IMG/VR virus record: IMGVR_UViG_3300008450_000243
Span: 1-32,412 of that record
Direction: 5' to 3' (one strand)
DNA: 32,412 bases
From: a virus
Every line of letters begins with the position of its first letter. Position 1 is the stretch's first letter. This document shows positions 20,293 to 30,074 of the stretch, piece by piece. A model generated the notes under the pieces. The model had not been told where the DNA came from. It did not search any database and saw nothing but the letters and a program-made list of their open reading frames with translations. The translations under genes and the position numbers were made by a program.

Positions 20293-23200
20293 TATGGATT
20301 TTCCCTTCCGTGTATCAAATTAAGTAAATTGAATGTTGACTCATTCTCTTTATCTTTTAATAAGTTTTCTAATTTTTGATTATTTTTATCGTACTCACCA
20401 TTCATTTTAGTCCAAGTATATTCAATTAGACTACGTTTAAGAGTTTTTCTAGTCTCTTTATCTAGTTCTAAAACTTGATCTCCAATTTCTTTAAGTGTTG
20501 TTTTATTCCATTTTACACTATCTTTGTCATGTAACACTGATAAGAAGCTATTCATTAATTGGCGTTTCTTAGATTCAAGTTCAGGATCATTTTTAAGTTC
20601 AGGATCAGAGATAATCTTAATGATTTCTCTGTGAATATTAGACGCCATGTCTTTTATCTCAGTAGTTCTATCTTTCTTAACCTTACCAGCTGCCCAGATA
20701 TCTTCTTCTTTAGTAGTTGTAAAGCCAATAATTTGAGCAAAGGCTTCAGCACGAGTAGCATTTAGACCTAAAGGTTTACCTTGTTTAGTAATTTTATCTT
20801 CAATAGATAGCATTAATTGAGCTTTAGCCCAGTTATCCATACCTGAAGCAAAACGTGAAGCTTCTAGTACTGTTTTACTAAAGTTTTGTTCAGATATATC
20901 TTTAGTTACAAACCAAGAATTAAGAGTATTAATAGTATCAGGAATACGACCAATAGCTGATAAAGCTGGGAATCTAAATCCACTAGTATCACCATTTAAC
21001 ATTTTAACCATCTCTACCATTAAGTCAATATATGGAATACCTAAACCAGACTCACCATATGGATTAAGGTCTTTAGAGAAGTTAATCTTAGGATCTATAT
21101 CATCACCAGCCAAGGCTTTGAATAAAATATTCATAACTCTATCATAAACACCTTTTCTGATCTCTTCTCTAAACTTAATAATGTCAGGATCTTGTGAGGA
21201 AGCTAAAGAATCTATTAACATCTTAGTACCCCAAACACCATAAGCACCCCATAAGAAACCTCTACCAGCAAAAGCTTTAAGCCTATCAGTTCTAGAAAGA
21301 ATACTACCACCTTCTTGGAAACCAAGTAAGAATTGTTTTTGTGTGATTGCAGCAAACTGCATCAAGAATGATAAAGCACCACGTTGATATGGGAATGCTT
21401 GTGCTTTTGTCATACCTCCAGATAATCTACTACCTTCGTATGATATTACTTCAAGAGCTTCGGGAGTATTCCAGTTTTTACCTGGATTTTGTTTTTGCCA
21501 AAAATCTTTTGCTTGAAACCACATAAATATTCGGTTTGACAGTTCAGCTGCATCAAAACCCACTGCTCTAGCTAGTTTAACTCCAGCAGCAGGAACAGCT
21601 GTAATAGCAGCCGTACCTTTTTCTAAAGGTGTTTCAACTAAAGGTCTAGTAGAATCTATTAAGATCTGATTAACTAATAAGTTTTGATCAATTGATTGTA
21701 ATAATCCAGATTCTTTAATAGCTTTAATTGAAGCTTCAAAATCAGCTTTATTTATAAAGTTACTTACAGAAGCGTAAGCAAATTTATTTATAGCTTTTTT
21801 ATAAGGTTTAAGCATTTTAGCCTCATCAAGTAAAGCTAAACGACTAGCAAGCATCAAAGCTAGGTTTTTAGAGCCTTGTATAGGAAAGCTAACAACATGC
21901 TCAGCAATCTGAGAAGTTTGTACAAACCATTGTCTAGGAACGTTAAAAGTAATATAAAATAAAGAAGCTACACGTTGAGGTGCATTGATAATCATATTTT
22001 TATTACCAATTTCACGTAGTACATTACTAGGAATTTTATATTTCTCTAATACATCAGCAGCTACAACAAGAGCACTAGGAATAGAATCAGACCAGTCAGC
22101 AAATGAAGTAACTGTGCTATAGTACTCAAACTCTGCTTTAGCCTTTTCAAACTTAGCTTTCTCAGCTGCAGACATAGCTCTTGGTAATGGTTCAATTAAC
22201 TCAATACGTGGTGGGAACTCACCTTCTCTAACTCTTGGTAAAAACTCTTTATAATTCTTAATAAAGTAAGTTTCAAATACATTCTTATAAGAACGTAAAG
22301 CATCCATACGAGCTAAACTTTGAGATGTCTTAATTAAAGCTGTAAGTGGATCTTCAATACGAGCCGGGCCTTGTAGTGATGGTAGTCTTTCACCACGGCG
22401 TAAAGCATTACGTACCACTTCACCATGAACTTCATATAGAGATACACGATCACCTAAGGATTCTTCACGAGCCTTACGTAGAGATACTGTATGATCTGGT
22501 AGTCTAGCTTCAAACTCTTTAAGTAAAGCATCAGCTTCATACTTAGTAGTAGCAGCTGCAACAGATCTAGAGTAGTTCTCTAGTTTAGTCTTGTCCATGA
22601 TCTGATACCCATTAACATTAAGTTCTTTAGGTACAGCATCAATAAAGAAATGTTCTCTGTAAAGCACTGGAGAATATCCAGGAATTCTTCTAATAAGTTT
22701 TTGTGGAAGGATATCAAGTTTTACTCTATCTCCAACTAAACCATATTCATAGATCTTACCAGTAGCTGTATCCGTAAAAGCTTTTTCTAGAACTACTAGC
22801 TGTTTACCACCAATGTTATATACTCCATCAGTTTTAGATCTATCTAATTCAAATTCCACAGGAAGATCTAATGTAAGATCCCATACTGATTTAGGAGGTA
22901 GGTTACCCTCACCAACGAATGCAAAGTCTTTTCTAGCAGCACCAATGTACTTACCATCTTTATATAGACCATCAACATAGCCTTTACCAATTAATTCATT
23001 TCGTCTAGCTCTATCTGTTAAAGCTAAATCAAAGTAATTAATTTGTCTCCAATAAACTTGTTTCTCAAATAAAGTATCAAGTTGTTCTGTAGATAGTTTA
23101 GGGAACTTTAATCTTAATTCTTCTTTTGTAAATAACTCTCTACCTGCTTCTTGAGCATCATAAACAACAGTAGCTAATTCATTTTTAAGTTTACCATCGC

Positions 23201-25118
23201 CTAGTTTCTGTTTAACTAAACTAAGAGTTTGAGCTGATAGGTAAGAAGCTTTTTCAGCTTGTCTAGCTAAACCTTGTTCAATCCAAGGAGCAAACTTACC
23301 AGTAGGAGTAATCCATTTACCAAAAGTAGTTTGTGCAATCTTAGAAATGTCAAATTTATAACCAAAGTCTAGAACTGTTTGTACAGATTGAGGTCCACTT
23401 AAAACATTAGATAGTAGATCATATTCTTTATTATATTCCCATTCAACTGCAAATTGTTTGTTATCCATAACATCTGCTGTAAATTTAGGATCAGCTCGTA
23501 ATGAATCAGGAGTATACTTTTGACCAGTAAGTCTATCAGTAATATAAACAGAACCTCTTTCTTCTTGTGGAAGACTGTCTAGTTGTTGTTTAAGATTGTC
23601 ATAGGCATTAATAACACTTTCTCTAGAGTTAAAGAAGTAGTTACTATCTCTACCAAAGACAGCTTTAACTTGGAATAGAGTATCAGCTACATTAACAAGA
23701 GAGTTAGCTTGCATGTATGTAGGAGATGTAGATTCATTAATAATCTTGGTAACAGCACTAATATCAGATCTACGTTGTTCTACATCAATAACGTTAGGAT
23801 CAAACTGTGTGTTCTCTAAAACGTTTTCTAGATCTTTATTAAGTTTAATAATCTCTTGATGCAAACTAGGATTGTTTCTAACATCTGGAGACTTCTCTGT
23901 AGTTTTAGGTAAGACATACTTATGAATTAATACACCAGGATCTTCCGCACCTAAAGATAAGGCAGTTTGTCCTGTTTGATCTTTAATACCTGCTTCTATA
24001 AGAGGAGCTGCAACAGCTGGATTAGCTTCTACGGTATTATCAAGAGGACTATCAGGACGAATGTCAATAGTTTCATCTCTCTTAGTAAACTTTTTAGTAA
24101 TAGCTTTACCACCTTTGAATAAAGGGCCTCCAAAGATTAGCACAGCATCAGTAAGAACTTGTACTTGTCCTGGTTTAGTCTTACCAGATTGAGCTGCTTT
24201 CTCATCTAGTTTTTGAATAACAGTACCAATACCACCAGTAATACTATTAATTACTGAACCTTCATATTCTTTTTTAATAGCTTCAAACTCAGACTCTAAA
24301 CCTAGTTTCTTAACAACAGTTTCTATTCTTAAATCAGACCAAGATGTAACAGGGCTAGTAGCTGCCCACTCTTCCCCTTTAGCAATAGCATTTTGCCAAT
24401 CAACATTCTCTTTATTAATAGCTTGCTTAGTTAGGTTAGTAAAAGCATGACCTCGAGATTCAAGGAAAAAAGGTAAAGAACTAAAGAAATTAGCAAGACC
24501 TAAGAGCTCACCACCTACATCTTTAGCAATCTGACTTGGAGCTAGGGTTTTACCCCAATCAATATTACCATTTGGTTTTCTAATGATAAGACCTGGAGTT
24601 AGTCCTTCATAGATTTTTGGCATATTGTCGAGAACGGTATCAAAGAAAGATTCTTTACTTAGATCCTCTTTACGTGAAGCTATATCAGTTTTTTTATTTT
24701 GTAAAAGATTTACATTAGTATCTTGGGATGCATCATCTAGGTGTGTATCTCCTATTGGTAAAGACGCAATACGCTGAACATACTTATCTTTAATATCAGA
24801 AGATATATACCCTGTAGTAGAGTATATAGATAACATCTTAGTCTTTTGTTCTTTAGGAACATTAGGATCATTAATAAGTCCTAGAACTGCTTCTTTATTA
24901 TTAGAGTCTTGTTCAGACATCCACATTTTTTTAGCATCTTCTAAAGATTGAGAATACCCTTGCTGTGTTAGTTCTCCATACATTTGAGTATAGTTATTAA
25001 CTGGATCTGTTCCATAAGAACCAGCTGCATAGAAAGCATCATCATTAGCCTGTACTTCGGGTACTGGCTTAGTTGTTACTTCTATTTCAGGTAATACAAA
25101 ATCTTCAGAGAATTCCAT
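20292..25118 (-). CDS. Very large internal virion / ejection protein
   Basis: 1608 residues, the largest protein in the window, beginning MEFSEDFVLPEIEVTT. It occupies the T7 gp15/gp16 position, between the gp14-like and transglycosylase proteins, and is largely helical. The amphipathic or hydrophobic patches at about 1053-1076 (YITFNVPRQWFVQTSQIAEH), 1240-1262 (QRGALSFLMQFAAITQKQF) and 1290-1310 (WGAYGVWGTKMLIDSL) fit a protein that inserts into the envelope during DNA ejection. No transglycosylase or protease motif is evident. The charged C-terminus has many Lys and Glu residues. Identification rests on size, order and composition. Confidence 0.75.
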   Translation of the reverse strand: MEFSEDFVLPEIEVTTKPVPEVQANDDAFYAAGSYGTDPVNNYTQMYGELTQQGYSQSLEDAKKMWMSEQDSNNKEAVLGLINDPNVPKEQKTKMLSIYSTTGYISSDIKDKYVQRIASLPIGDTHLDDASQDTNVNLLQNKKTDIASRKEDLSKESFFDTVLDNMPKIYEGLTPGLIIRKPNGNIDWGKTLAPSQIAKDVGGELLGLANFFSSLPFFLESRGHAFTNLTKQAINKENVDWQNAIAKGEEWAATSPVTSWSDLRIETVVKKLGLESEFEAIKKEYEGSVINSITGGIGTVIQKLDEKAAQSGKTKPGQVQVLTDAVLIFGGPLFKGGKAITKKFTKRDETIDIRPDSPLDNTVEANPAVAAPLIEAGIKDQTGQTALSLGAEDPGVLIHKYVLPKTTEKSPDVRNNPSLHQEIIKLNKDLENVLENTQFDPNVIDVEQRRSDISAVTKIINESTSPTYMQANSLVNVADTLFQVKAVFGRDSNYFFNSRESVINAYDNLKQQLDSLPQEERGSVYITDRLTGQKYTPDSLRADPKFTADVMDNKQFAVEWEYNKEYDLLSNVLSGPQSVQTVLDFGYKFDISKIAQTTFGKWITPTGKFAPWIEQGLARQAEKASYLSAQTLSLVKQKLGDGKLKNELATVVYDAQEAGRELFTKEELRLKFPKLSTEQLDTLFEKQVYWRQINYFDLALTDRARRNELIGKGYVDGLYKDGKYIGAARKDFAFVGEGNLPPKSVWDLTLDLPVEFELDRSKTDGVYNIGGKQLVVLEKAFTDTATGKIYEYGLVGDRVKLDILPQKLIRRIPGYSPVLYREHFFIDAVPKELNVNGYQIMDKTKLENYSRSVAAATTKYEADALLKEFEARLPDHTVSLRKAREESLGDRVSLYEVHGEVVRNALRRGERLPSLQGPARIEDPLTALIKTSQSLARMDALRSYKNVFETYFIKNYKEFLPRVREGEFPPRIELIEPLPRAMSAAEKAKFEKAKAEFEYYSTVTSFADWSDSIPSALVVAADVLEKYKIPSNVLREIGNKNMIINAPQRVASLFYITFNVPRQWFVQTSQIAEHVVSFPIQGSKNLALMLASRLALLDEAKMLKPYKKAINKFAYASVSNFINKADFEASIKAIKESGLLQSIDQNLLVNQILIDSTRPLVETPLEKGTAAITAVPAAGVKLARAVGFDAAELSNRIFMWFQAKDFWQKQNPGKNWNTPEALEVISYEGSRLSGGMTKAQAFPYQRGALSFLMQFAAITQKQFLLGFQEGGSILSRTDRLKAFAGRGFLWGAYGVWGTKMLIDSLASSQDPDIIKFREEIRKGVYDRVMNILFKALAGDDIDPKINFSKDLNPYGESGLGIPYIDLMVEMVKMLNGDTSGFRFPALSAIGRIPDTINTLNSWFVTKDISEQNFSKTVLEASRFASGMDNWAKAQLMLSIEDKITKQGKPLGLNATRAEAFAQIIGFTTTKEEDIWAAGKVKKDRTTEIKDMASNIHREIIKIISDPELKNDPELESKKRQLMNSFLSVLHDKDSVKWNKTTLKEIGDQVLELDKETRKTLKRSLIEYTWTKMNGEYDKNNQKLENLLKDKENESTFNLLNLIHGRENP

Positions 25119-25132
25119 TAGTTTATCCTAGA

Positions 25133-25681
25133 TTAACTAAAAATGTTTTCAAATGTTTGAAACCCACCTGTTTTTGTAAAGATATCGCCAGCTATACCAC
25201 CTATTTGATTCCAACCTTTAGCTTCACCCATAGCTGTATAAGCTTCTGTACCAGCTTCACCGATAGCTCTACCAAAGTCTCCTTGTTGTCTAACGTTACT
25301 AATATTACTAGCTTCTTGTGTTGTAACAGCTCCAATTGCTCCTACTGAAGAAGATGTACCACCAATACCTAATCCACCACCAGCAGTTTCAGTAAGGACT
25401 TGAGCACGTCTAATACGAGCTTCTCTTTGTTGTTGAATCATAGCACGTCTAGCATTAATATCATTAAGTCTAGTTTGTAATTGTGTTTGACGAGTAGTAG
25501 CTTCAGCTGCTTGACCTGTAGCTTTTCTTTGTTGCATAAAGCTAGCAACTCCTACTATAGGACTAACTACATTACCAATAGCAGATGCTACTTTTATAAT
25601 CGGACCTGCGGCTTTAACAACAGAACTAACTGCTGCTACTGCACCACCATATCCTACTTTTCTTGTATTTTTATGTTTCAT
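25133..25681 (-). CDS. gp14-like internal core protein
   Basis: A 182-residue Ala/Gly-rich protein. The N-terminus is hydrophobic (GAVAAVSSVVKAAGPIIKVASAIGNVV) followed by a long Gln/Arg-rich helix (about 50-95: QQRKATGQAAEATTRQTQLQ). Then comes a Gly/Ser-rich stretch and a helical end. This matches T7 gp14-type proteins, which leave the virion first and form a pore in the outer membrane. Its position upstream of the two large ejection proteins is the T7 order. CTGGAG lies before the ATG. Confidence 0.75.
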   Translation of the reverse strand: MKHKNTRKVGYGGAVAAVSSVVKAAGPIIKVASAIGNVVSPIVGVASFMQQRKATGQAAEATTRQTQLQTRLNDINARRAMIQQQREARIRRAQVLTETAGGGLGIGGTSSSVGAIGAVTTQEASNISNVRQQGDFGRAIGEAGTEAYTAMGEAKGWNQIGGIAGDIFTKTGGFQTFENIFS

Positions 25682-25682
25682 A

Positions 25683-25988
25683 TTATAACTCCAGTTTATA
25701 TAATAATTTAGTACCTTTATCAGTCTGAGCTAAATACCCAGTATCTTTAAATCCAAAAAACCTATTAAATTTTGCTTCTTTTTCTGAATCACAGAGACTA
25801 TATATTTCTGTGAATCCTTTATCCTTTAAACATTTAAGAATAACTTTCCAGATTTGTTTGTATCTTTTACACTCTTGAACACTCCACTTTTTAAACTCCA
25901 AGTGCATGATCGTTTTCTGTAAGAAGGGTTCATAACTTAAACCGACAAACCCATTGTCTTCTTCTTTATATATTACTTTTAAACTCAT
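25683..25988 (-). CDS. gp13-like / GNAT-type small protein
   Basis: A 101-residue protein with a GNAT-like ending: helix KYKQIWKVILKCLKDKG, strand FTEIYSLCDS, and then KFNRFFGFKDTGYLAQTDKG. This resembles T7 gp13 and related acyltransferase-like phage proteins needed for assembly of the internal core. Enzyme activity is not implied, since the acetyl-CoA loop is poorly conserved. It lies between tail tubular protein B and the gp14-like gene, as in T7. The start overlap suggests coupling. Confidence 0.6.
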   Translation of the reverse strand: MSLKVIYKEEDNGFVGLSYEPFLQKTIMHLEFKKWSVQECKRYKQIWKVILKCLKDKGFTEIYSLCDSEKEAKFNRFFGFKDTGYLAQTDKGTKLLYKLEL

Positions 25989-28237
25989 TACGGCTTACTT
26001 GTAGCTACTGCAGTTACTCCCCAACCTAGAATTTGCATATCTTTTCCAGCTTCAGATTGAATCTTTAAACTAACTGTTTTACCTGAGCCTCTGAGTTTAT
26101 TCTTTGTTACAATAACTGAATCACCATAGTCAAATGGATCAGCAGGACCACTTGGTATATAGTTTCTTAGTAGTCTATATGCTTGGAATTGATTACCCCA
26201 TTTACCACTGTTAGCAGAATTAGTCCAATTCCACTGAGCTTGCACTAAACAAGATGAAGGATTGTCAATTTCTAGATTAGCTCCAACTGTTGTAAAGCCA
26301 TCTTCAGTTCTGTTAAAATAAAAGAACACATAGGGTATTTGTTTATTTCGTAGGATATCACCAAATAACTCATAACCAGTTACAAGATAGCTAGAGTAAT
26401 TAGCTCCAGTACCACTACCAGCTGTTTCCCAATCTGTAAAACTTCTATTTACAAACTTAGAGATAGTGAAAGAGGTTCCAACCATTGTTAAGAAACTAAA
26501 TTGAGTACTTCTAGATGCAACTAATGGTTCAGTAATAATAACTTTATCAGTTGACGTTACTATAACTTCATCAGTACCTACAAGAACATCTGAGTCTGTA
26601 GTTGTTATAGAGTATCCTGGAATATCAACATAGTCAGCTATGTATGGTGAATTACTTGCAAGACTAGAAAACTCATTAACGTAAAAAGCTTCTAGCGTTA
26701 AATCTAAAATAAGTTCTTTATTATATTTATTAATATAGTTACTAGTACTATAAGTATCAGTGTCATTATAAAGCCAACGAACTCTATTTTCTTTCTCATC
26801 ATAGAATCCTTTACAGAAGTTTTTACCTACTGTTGGGATGTTTAAGAATAGAGTTTGAATTGTGGTTAATGAAATTGATTTAGCTGTAAATCTACCAGAT
26901 GATGGGTCTGGAGTTAGTAAATAAATACCAGCTTTAGACCAATATACAAAGTTACCATTAACATTAACAATAGATTTAGCGTTTTTAACACCATTGGTTG
27001 ATACTTTACTTGTTTGGAATGAAGTAGCTATAAAGCCACCAGTATCACCGTAGACTTCCCATACACCATTATCTGCAAATACTAATAAAGAAGATTGAGA
27101 TGAAACAATCTTTATGATTTGAGTAGCTTCTGGTAGTTGTATTGTACCACCATCAGTTGTAACTAAATCATTAATTTCAGGATCTGTAGGGTCAGCTTCT
27201 TGATAACAAACTCCTAGTTTATCATCTCCTGTAACAACAGAAGTAAAGAAAATATAACCACTATAATTAGGTGATCTAGAATCCCCACTTGTAATAGATG
27301 AGTTTACACCAGAATAAAAAATACGGCTAGCATAAGACGCTACAGTAGAGAAAGATCCATTCTCTTTATCTAAAGGTAATCCAGTTAATCCTGCATTAGC
27401 TTCTCGTTCTGCTCCTCTATTAAAGGCATCAATAATATAACTACCCTTAGCAACTTGGAAGTTAGACTGTGAATTGTTTTCCATAGTCTGACCATCATAT
27501 TTCTCATAGTCACCTGAGCTAGGGTTAGTAATCTTACCATTTATCCAAGAGTCTGCATTAGATGGATACTGTCCTATTTGAGTAAAAGTACGATCAATTG
27601 CGTCTGCTCCAGTACTTGTTTGGATTGTAGGAGCCCAACCTTGATTTCTTAAATTATACTTATGTTTATTAGTTAAAGATGTAGGACGTTGATTTACAAG
27701 TAAGCTGTCATCTACACCCCAAATATCACGAACTTCAACAGTAATGTTAGACTGAGTAACAGTATCTGTAGTTGAGTTATAAGAAAGAAGAATAGGATAG
27801 GTTAAATCTTCAGAAACAATAATTAATTTATTATTAATTGTAGCTGTTTCAATATCAGCTGTATTCAGACCAGCTAAAGTAATTGCAGAACCACCATTAA
27901 GAAAGTTAGCACTAGGAGCATTCGTAAGTAAATCAATAAACCAAAGTTTATCAAGAATACGAATAACACCAATAGCTACTGTGGTATCACCACCAGGAAC
28001 ATCCCATTTATGAAATGATTGTTTACCTGTTTGAAGAGCAGCTGAAGAGAATCCTGTAGCTTTGAGAGAGTAACCACCTTCGTAATCTAATCCTAGACGT
28101 CTAGATCTAGAACCATTACGGTTAAGGACAAAGTTACGTTCATCTATGGAAGCATTTTCAGGGAATGTAAGAGGACTTGCCTCTGTAATTAAACCCTTTG
28201 TAAATGATCTATAGATCTTCTCATTACCTACAGCCAT
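25988..28237 (-). CDS. Tail tubular protein B (T7 gp12-like nozzle)
   Basis: A 749-residue beta-rich protein starting MAVGNEKIYRSFTKGLITEASPL, the usual start of nozzle proteins, followed by the DERNFVLNRNGSRSRRLGLD region. Later parts carry propeller-like repeats (SSLLVFADNGVWEVYG, VNGNFVYWSKAGIYLL, YDEKENRVRWLYND). The hexameric nozzle closes the tail and binds tail fibres. Late-operon position and order (gp11, small genes, gp12, gp13, gp14) agree. AGGAGT lies 6 bases before the ATG. Confidence 0.87.
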   Translation of the reverse strand: MAVGNEKIYRSFTKGLITEASPLTFPENASIDERNFVLNRNGSRSRRLGLDYEGGYSLKATGFSSAALQTGKQSFHKWDVPGGDTTVAIGVIRILDKLWFIDLLTNAPSANFLNGGSAITLAGLNTADIETATINNKLIIVSEDLTYPILLSYNSTTDTVTQSNITVEVRDIWGVDDSLLVNQRPTSLTNKHKYNLRNQGWAPTIQTSTGADAIDRTFTQIGQYPSNADSWINGKITNPSSGDYEKYDGQTMENNSQSNFQVAKGSYIIDAFNRGAEREANAGLTGLPLDKENGSFSTVASYASRIFYSGVNSSITSGDSRSPNYSGYIFFTSVVTGDDKLGVCYQEADPTDPEINDLVTTDGGTIQLPEATQIIKIVSSQSSLLVFADNGVWEVYGDTGGFIATSFQTSKVSTNGVKNAKSIVNVNGNFVYWSKAGIYLLTPDPSSGRFTAKSISLTTIQTLFLNIPTVGKNFCKGFYDEKENRVRWLYNDTDTYSTSNYINKYNKELILDLTLEAFYVNEFSSLASNSPYIADYVDIPGYSITTTDSDVLVGTDEVIVTSTDKVIITEPLVASRSTQFSFLTMVGTSFTISKFVNRSFTDWETAGSGTGANYSSYLVTGYELFGDILRNKQIPYVFFYFNRTEDGFTTVGANLEIDNPSSCLVQAQWNWTNSANSGKWGNQFQAYRLLRNYIPSGPADPFDYGDSVIVTKNKLRGSGKTVSLKIQSEAGKDMQILGWGVTAVATSKP

Positions 28238-28239
28238 TA

Positions 28240-28449
28240 CTACTCCTTAGCTTCTAGTTTAGCTTTTTTAGTTTCTTGTTTCTCTAAATATTTATTGATA
28301 GCTGTTTCAGCAAAGAGTTCATTGGTAAAGATACCAGTAAGTTCTTCTGGTAACTCTCCACCTGAACCAAATTGAATCTTGTATTGAGCTGAAACTTTAT
28401 CTCTATATACTTGTATTTCTTTTCCGTTAGGAGTTGTATAAGTCTTCAT
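28240..28449 (-). CDS. Small late protein, unknown
   Basis: A 69-residue protein starting MKTYTTPNGK. The first part looks like a short beta-rich fold (GKEIQVYRDKVSAQYKIQF); the last 25 residues are a charged helix with KKAKLEAKE at the end. It overlaps the previous stop codon by 1 base and ends 2 bases before the nozzle start. It could be a virion component or chaperone; unknown. Confidence 0.7.
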   Translation of the reverse strand: MKTYTTPNGKEIQVYRDKVSAQYKIQFGSGGELPEELTGIFTNELFAETAINKYLEKQETKKAKLEAKE

Positions 28450-28631
28450 TATTTCTTTTTACTCATTTTCTTTAAAGTTTGTGCTAGTCGTGCACGTTGA
28501 CCCATTTTACCTGGTTTCTTAGCTGCTTTAGCTAACATACCAGCAGGAATTGTTTTACCTTCTTTTACCCCTAGGGCTTTTCTTAAGGCTCCTGGTTTTT
28601 TTATTGCTTTTTGTATCCACTTTTCTGCCAT
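28449..28631 (-). CDS. Small basic late protein
   Basis: A 60-residue very basic protein starting MAEKWIQKAI, with KKPGALRKALGVKEG (12-26) and a repeat-like second KKPGKMGQRARLAQTL (38-53). Proteins of this pattern are common in phage structural regions, sometimes as DNA-binding or core-associated proteins; function unproven. AAAGGA lies before the ATG. Its first 77 bases overlap, out of frame, the end of the 28555-28701 gene. Confidence 0.75.
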   Translation of the reverse strand: MAEKWIQKAIKKPGALRKALGVKEGKTIPAGMLAKAAKKPGKMGQRARLAQTLKKMSKKK

Positions 28632-28701
28632 TCTTTTTTCCTTTCTTTCCGTATTGTTCTGCGTTAATAAATGCTGGGGTATTACTTGTGAGCATTGACA
28701 T
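28555..28701 (-). CDS. 48-residue protein with capsid-like N-terminus
   Basis: Starts MSMLTSNTPAFINAEQY, which is 13 of 17 identical to the start of the major capsid protein (MSQLTSNTTAFIEAQQY). After that it diverges to a Lys/Arg-rich tail (KSNKKTRSLKKSPRGKRR). The start is well supported: GGGAGGG about 7 bases before the ATG, and a TGATG stop/start overlap with tail tubular protein A. It may be a small virion or assembly factor using a shared docking sequence, or a remnant of a duplicated capsid gene. It overlaps the next gene by 77 bases. Confidence 0.65.
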   Translation of the reverse strand: MSMLTSNTPAFINAEQYGKKGKKNGRKVDTKSNKKTRSLKKSPRGKRR

Positions 28702-29477
28702 CAATACCCTCCCATCCTAGTTGTTTTTCCTTTTCGTCCATAATTAGGGTATTTAATACCATTACTAATTTTCCAAGCTTCCTGACTCATCTTACGCTTT
28801 TGTGATACAGATATCTGTTCAGCTTTAGGATTAGGAAGTTGTTTTAAAGTTAAGAATGCAGCTGATTTAGCTTCATTAAGTAGATAAGTAAACATCTGAA
28901 CAGGTAGATCAGGAGTAAATGTATCTGATAGTGTAAAAGCTACAGATCGTTTACCATGACATTGTGTTTTACTATTTTGTAAAGAAGATTCTACAGCAGA
29001 ATTATAAGCATCAAATACCACATAGTCATCATCAAATGATGTAAAGTAAGCTGGAGCTCTATCATCATAGACATTAATCTTAATACCAGTAGAGTCTGTA
29101 ACAACTGTAACTTTAGAATCAGTACTTAAACGTTGATCTGTAATATCAAGAAACTCTTCTGGAGTTTTATAGATGATCTTAGTGAATCTGTTACGAGTTT
29201 CTCCAGGTTTCTTACAATCATACTTAATCCATTTAAGATCAATGATTGTTTCTGGTAATCTCATATGAGTAGGTCTAGCTACTGTACCACTTGTACCTAA
29301 TTGAAAAAGTTCATATAACCATGGATAGTCTTTACCATCTACGATATTATAGTAAGTTGATTTAACTAGTTGTGCTACTTGAAGAGACTCAACACTATCA
29401 TTAATAGAGTTGACTTCATCTGAATCCATATCAGACATAATATCTTGTACAATTTCAAGTAGTGTCATCTTAGCCAT
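28701..29477 (-). CDS. Tail tubular protein A (T7 gp11-like adaptor)
   Basis: A 258-residue protein with the adaptor pattern: an N-terminal helical part (MTLLEIVQDIMSDMDSDEVNSI), then STYYNIVDGKDYPWLYELFQL, the PTHMRLPETIIDLKWIKYD strand region, and a C-terminal helix (LLNEAKSAAFLTLKQLPN) with a basic tail. It forms the 12-fold ring between portal and nozzle. GGAATATATC precedes the ATG. Its stop overlaps the next gene's ATG as TGATG. Confidence 0.88.
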   Translation of the reverse strand: MAKMTLLEIVQDIMSDMDSDEVNSINDSVESLQVAQLVKSTYYNIVDGKDYPWLYELFQLGTSGTVARPTHMRLPETIIDLKWIKYDCKKPGETRNRFTKIIYKTPEEFLDITDQRLSTDSKVTVVTDSTGIKINVYDDRAPAYFTSFDDDYVVFDAYNSAVESSLQNSKTQCHGKRSVAFTLSDTFTPDLPVQMFTYLLNEAKSAAFLTLKQLPNPKAEQISVSQKRKMSQEAWKISNGIKYPNYGRKGKTTRMGGY

Positions 29478-29486
29478 GATATATTC

Positions 29487-30056
29487 CTATAGTTTAACAG
29501 CAGATAAACCTGCTTCAATAACTGTAATTGCTGTGGAAGATGATGTTGCATCCCCACCAACATACATTGATAATACTTGACCTGCAGTAGCAGTTACTAA
29601 ACCTGTAGCTGAAATATGTAGCTTATCAGAACCATTAGTTGTTTTAGAAACTGTAAGTGTTCTACCACTTGAAGTACCATCTAAATTGTATTTAAAATTA
29701 TAAAGAGTACCAGAAGCTAAAGAAGCTGTACTAAACTGGCACCAGAAGTTAATCATATAGTTACCTGCTTCAGCTAGCGTGATTGTTCCATTTGCAGCAG
29801 ATACTGTTAATACATTAGTTATACCAGCTGTCCATTCTGTACCTGGATTTAATTTTGCATATGCTGATGATCCTGAAAGAGTTTGTGCAGTTGCACCTGC
29901 ATCAATATAGATTTCAGCATGAGCTTTACCAGGAGGATATACCCAAGTTCCTGAACCTGATCCATTAGCTTGATATACTTTTCCTGATGCTGCAGAAGCT
30001 ACACCTTTTGGTTCATGTAAGTCTGCATCTGCAATTAGTTTGTGCTGAATTGTCAT
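29487..30056 (-). CDS. Beta-rich virion surface or fibre protein
   Basis: A 189-residue protein rich in Ser, Thr, Gly and Ala. It has a short N-terminal anchor (IADADLHEPKGVASAASGKVYQ), then a C1q/TNF-like jelly-roll pattern (AHAEIYIDAGATAQTL, NGTITLAEAGNYMINFWCQFS, YVGGDATSSSTAITVIEAGLSAVKL). This organisation occurs in small trimeric head-fibre or decoration proteins of marine podoviruses. Host-surface binding is plausible but not shown. AAGGAATTC precedes the ATG. A terminator hairpin lies between it and the gene upstream. Confidence 0.65.
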   Translation of the reverse strand: MTIQHKLIADADLHEPKGVASAASGKVYQANGSGSGTWVYPPGKAHAEIYIDAGATAQTLSGSSAYAKLNPGTEWTAGITNVLTVSAANGTITLAEAGNYMINFWCQFSTASLASGTLYNFKYNLDGTSSGRTLTVSKTTNGSDKLHISATGLVTATAGQVLSMYVGGDATSSSTAITVIEAGLSAVKL

Positions 30057-30074
30057 TTAGAATTCCTTAAGAGA

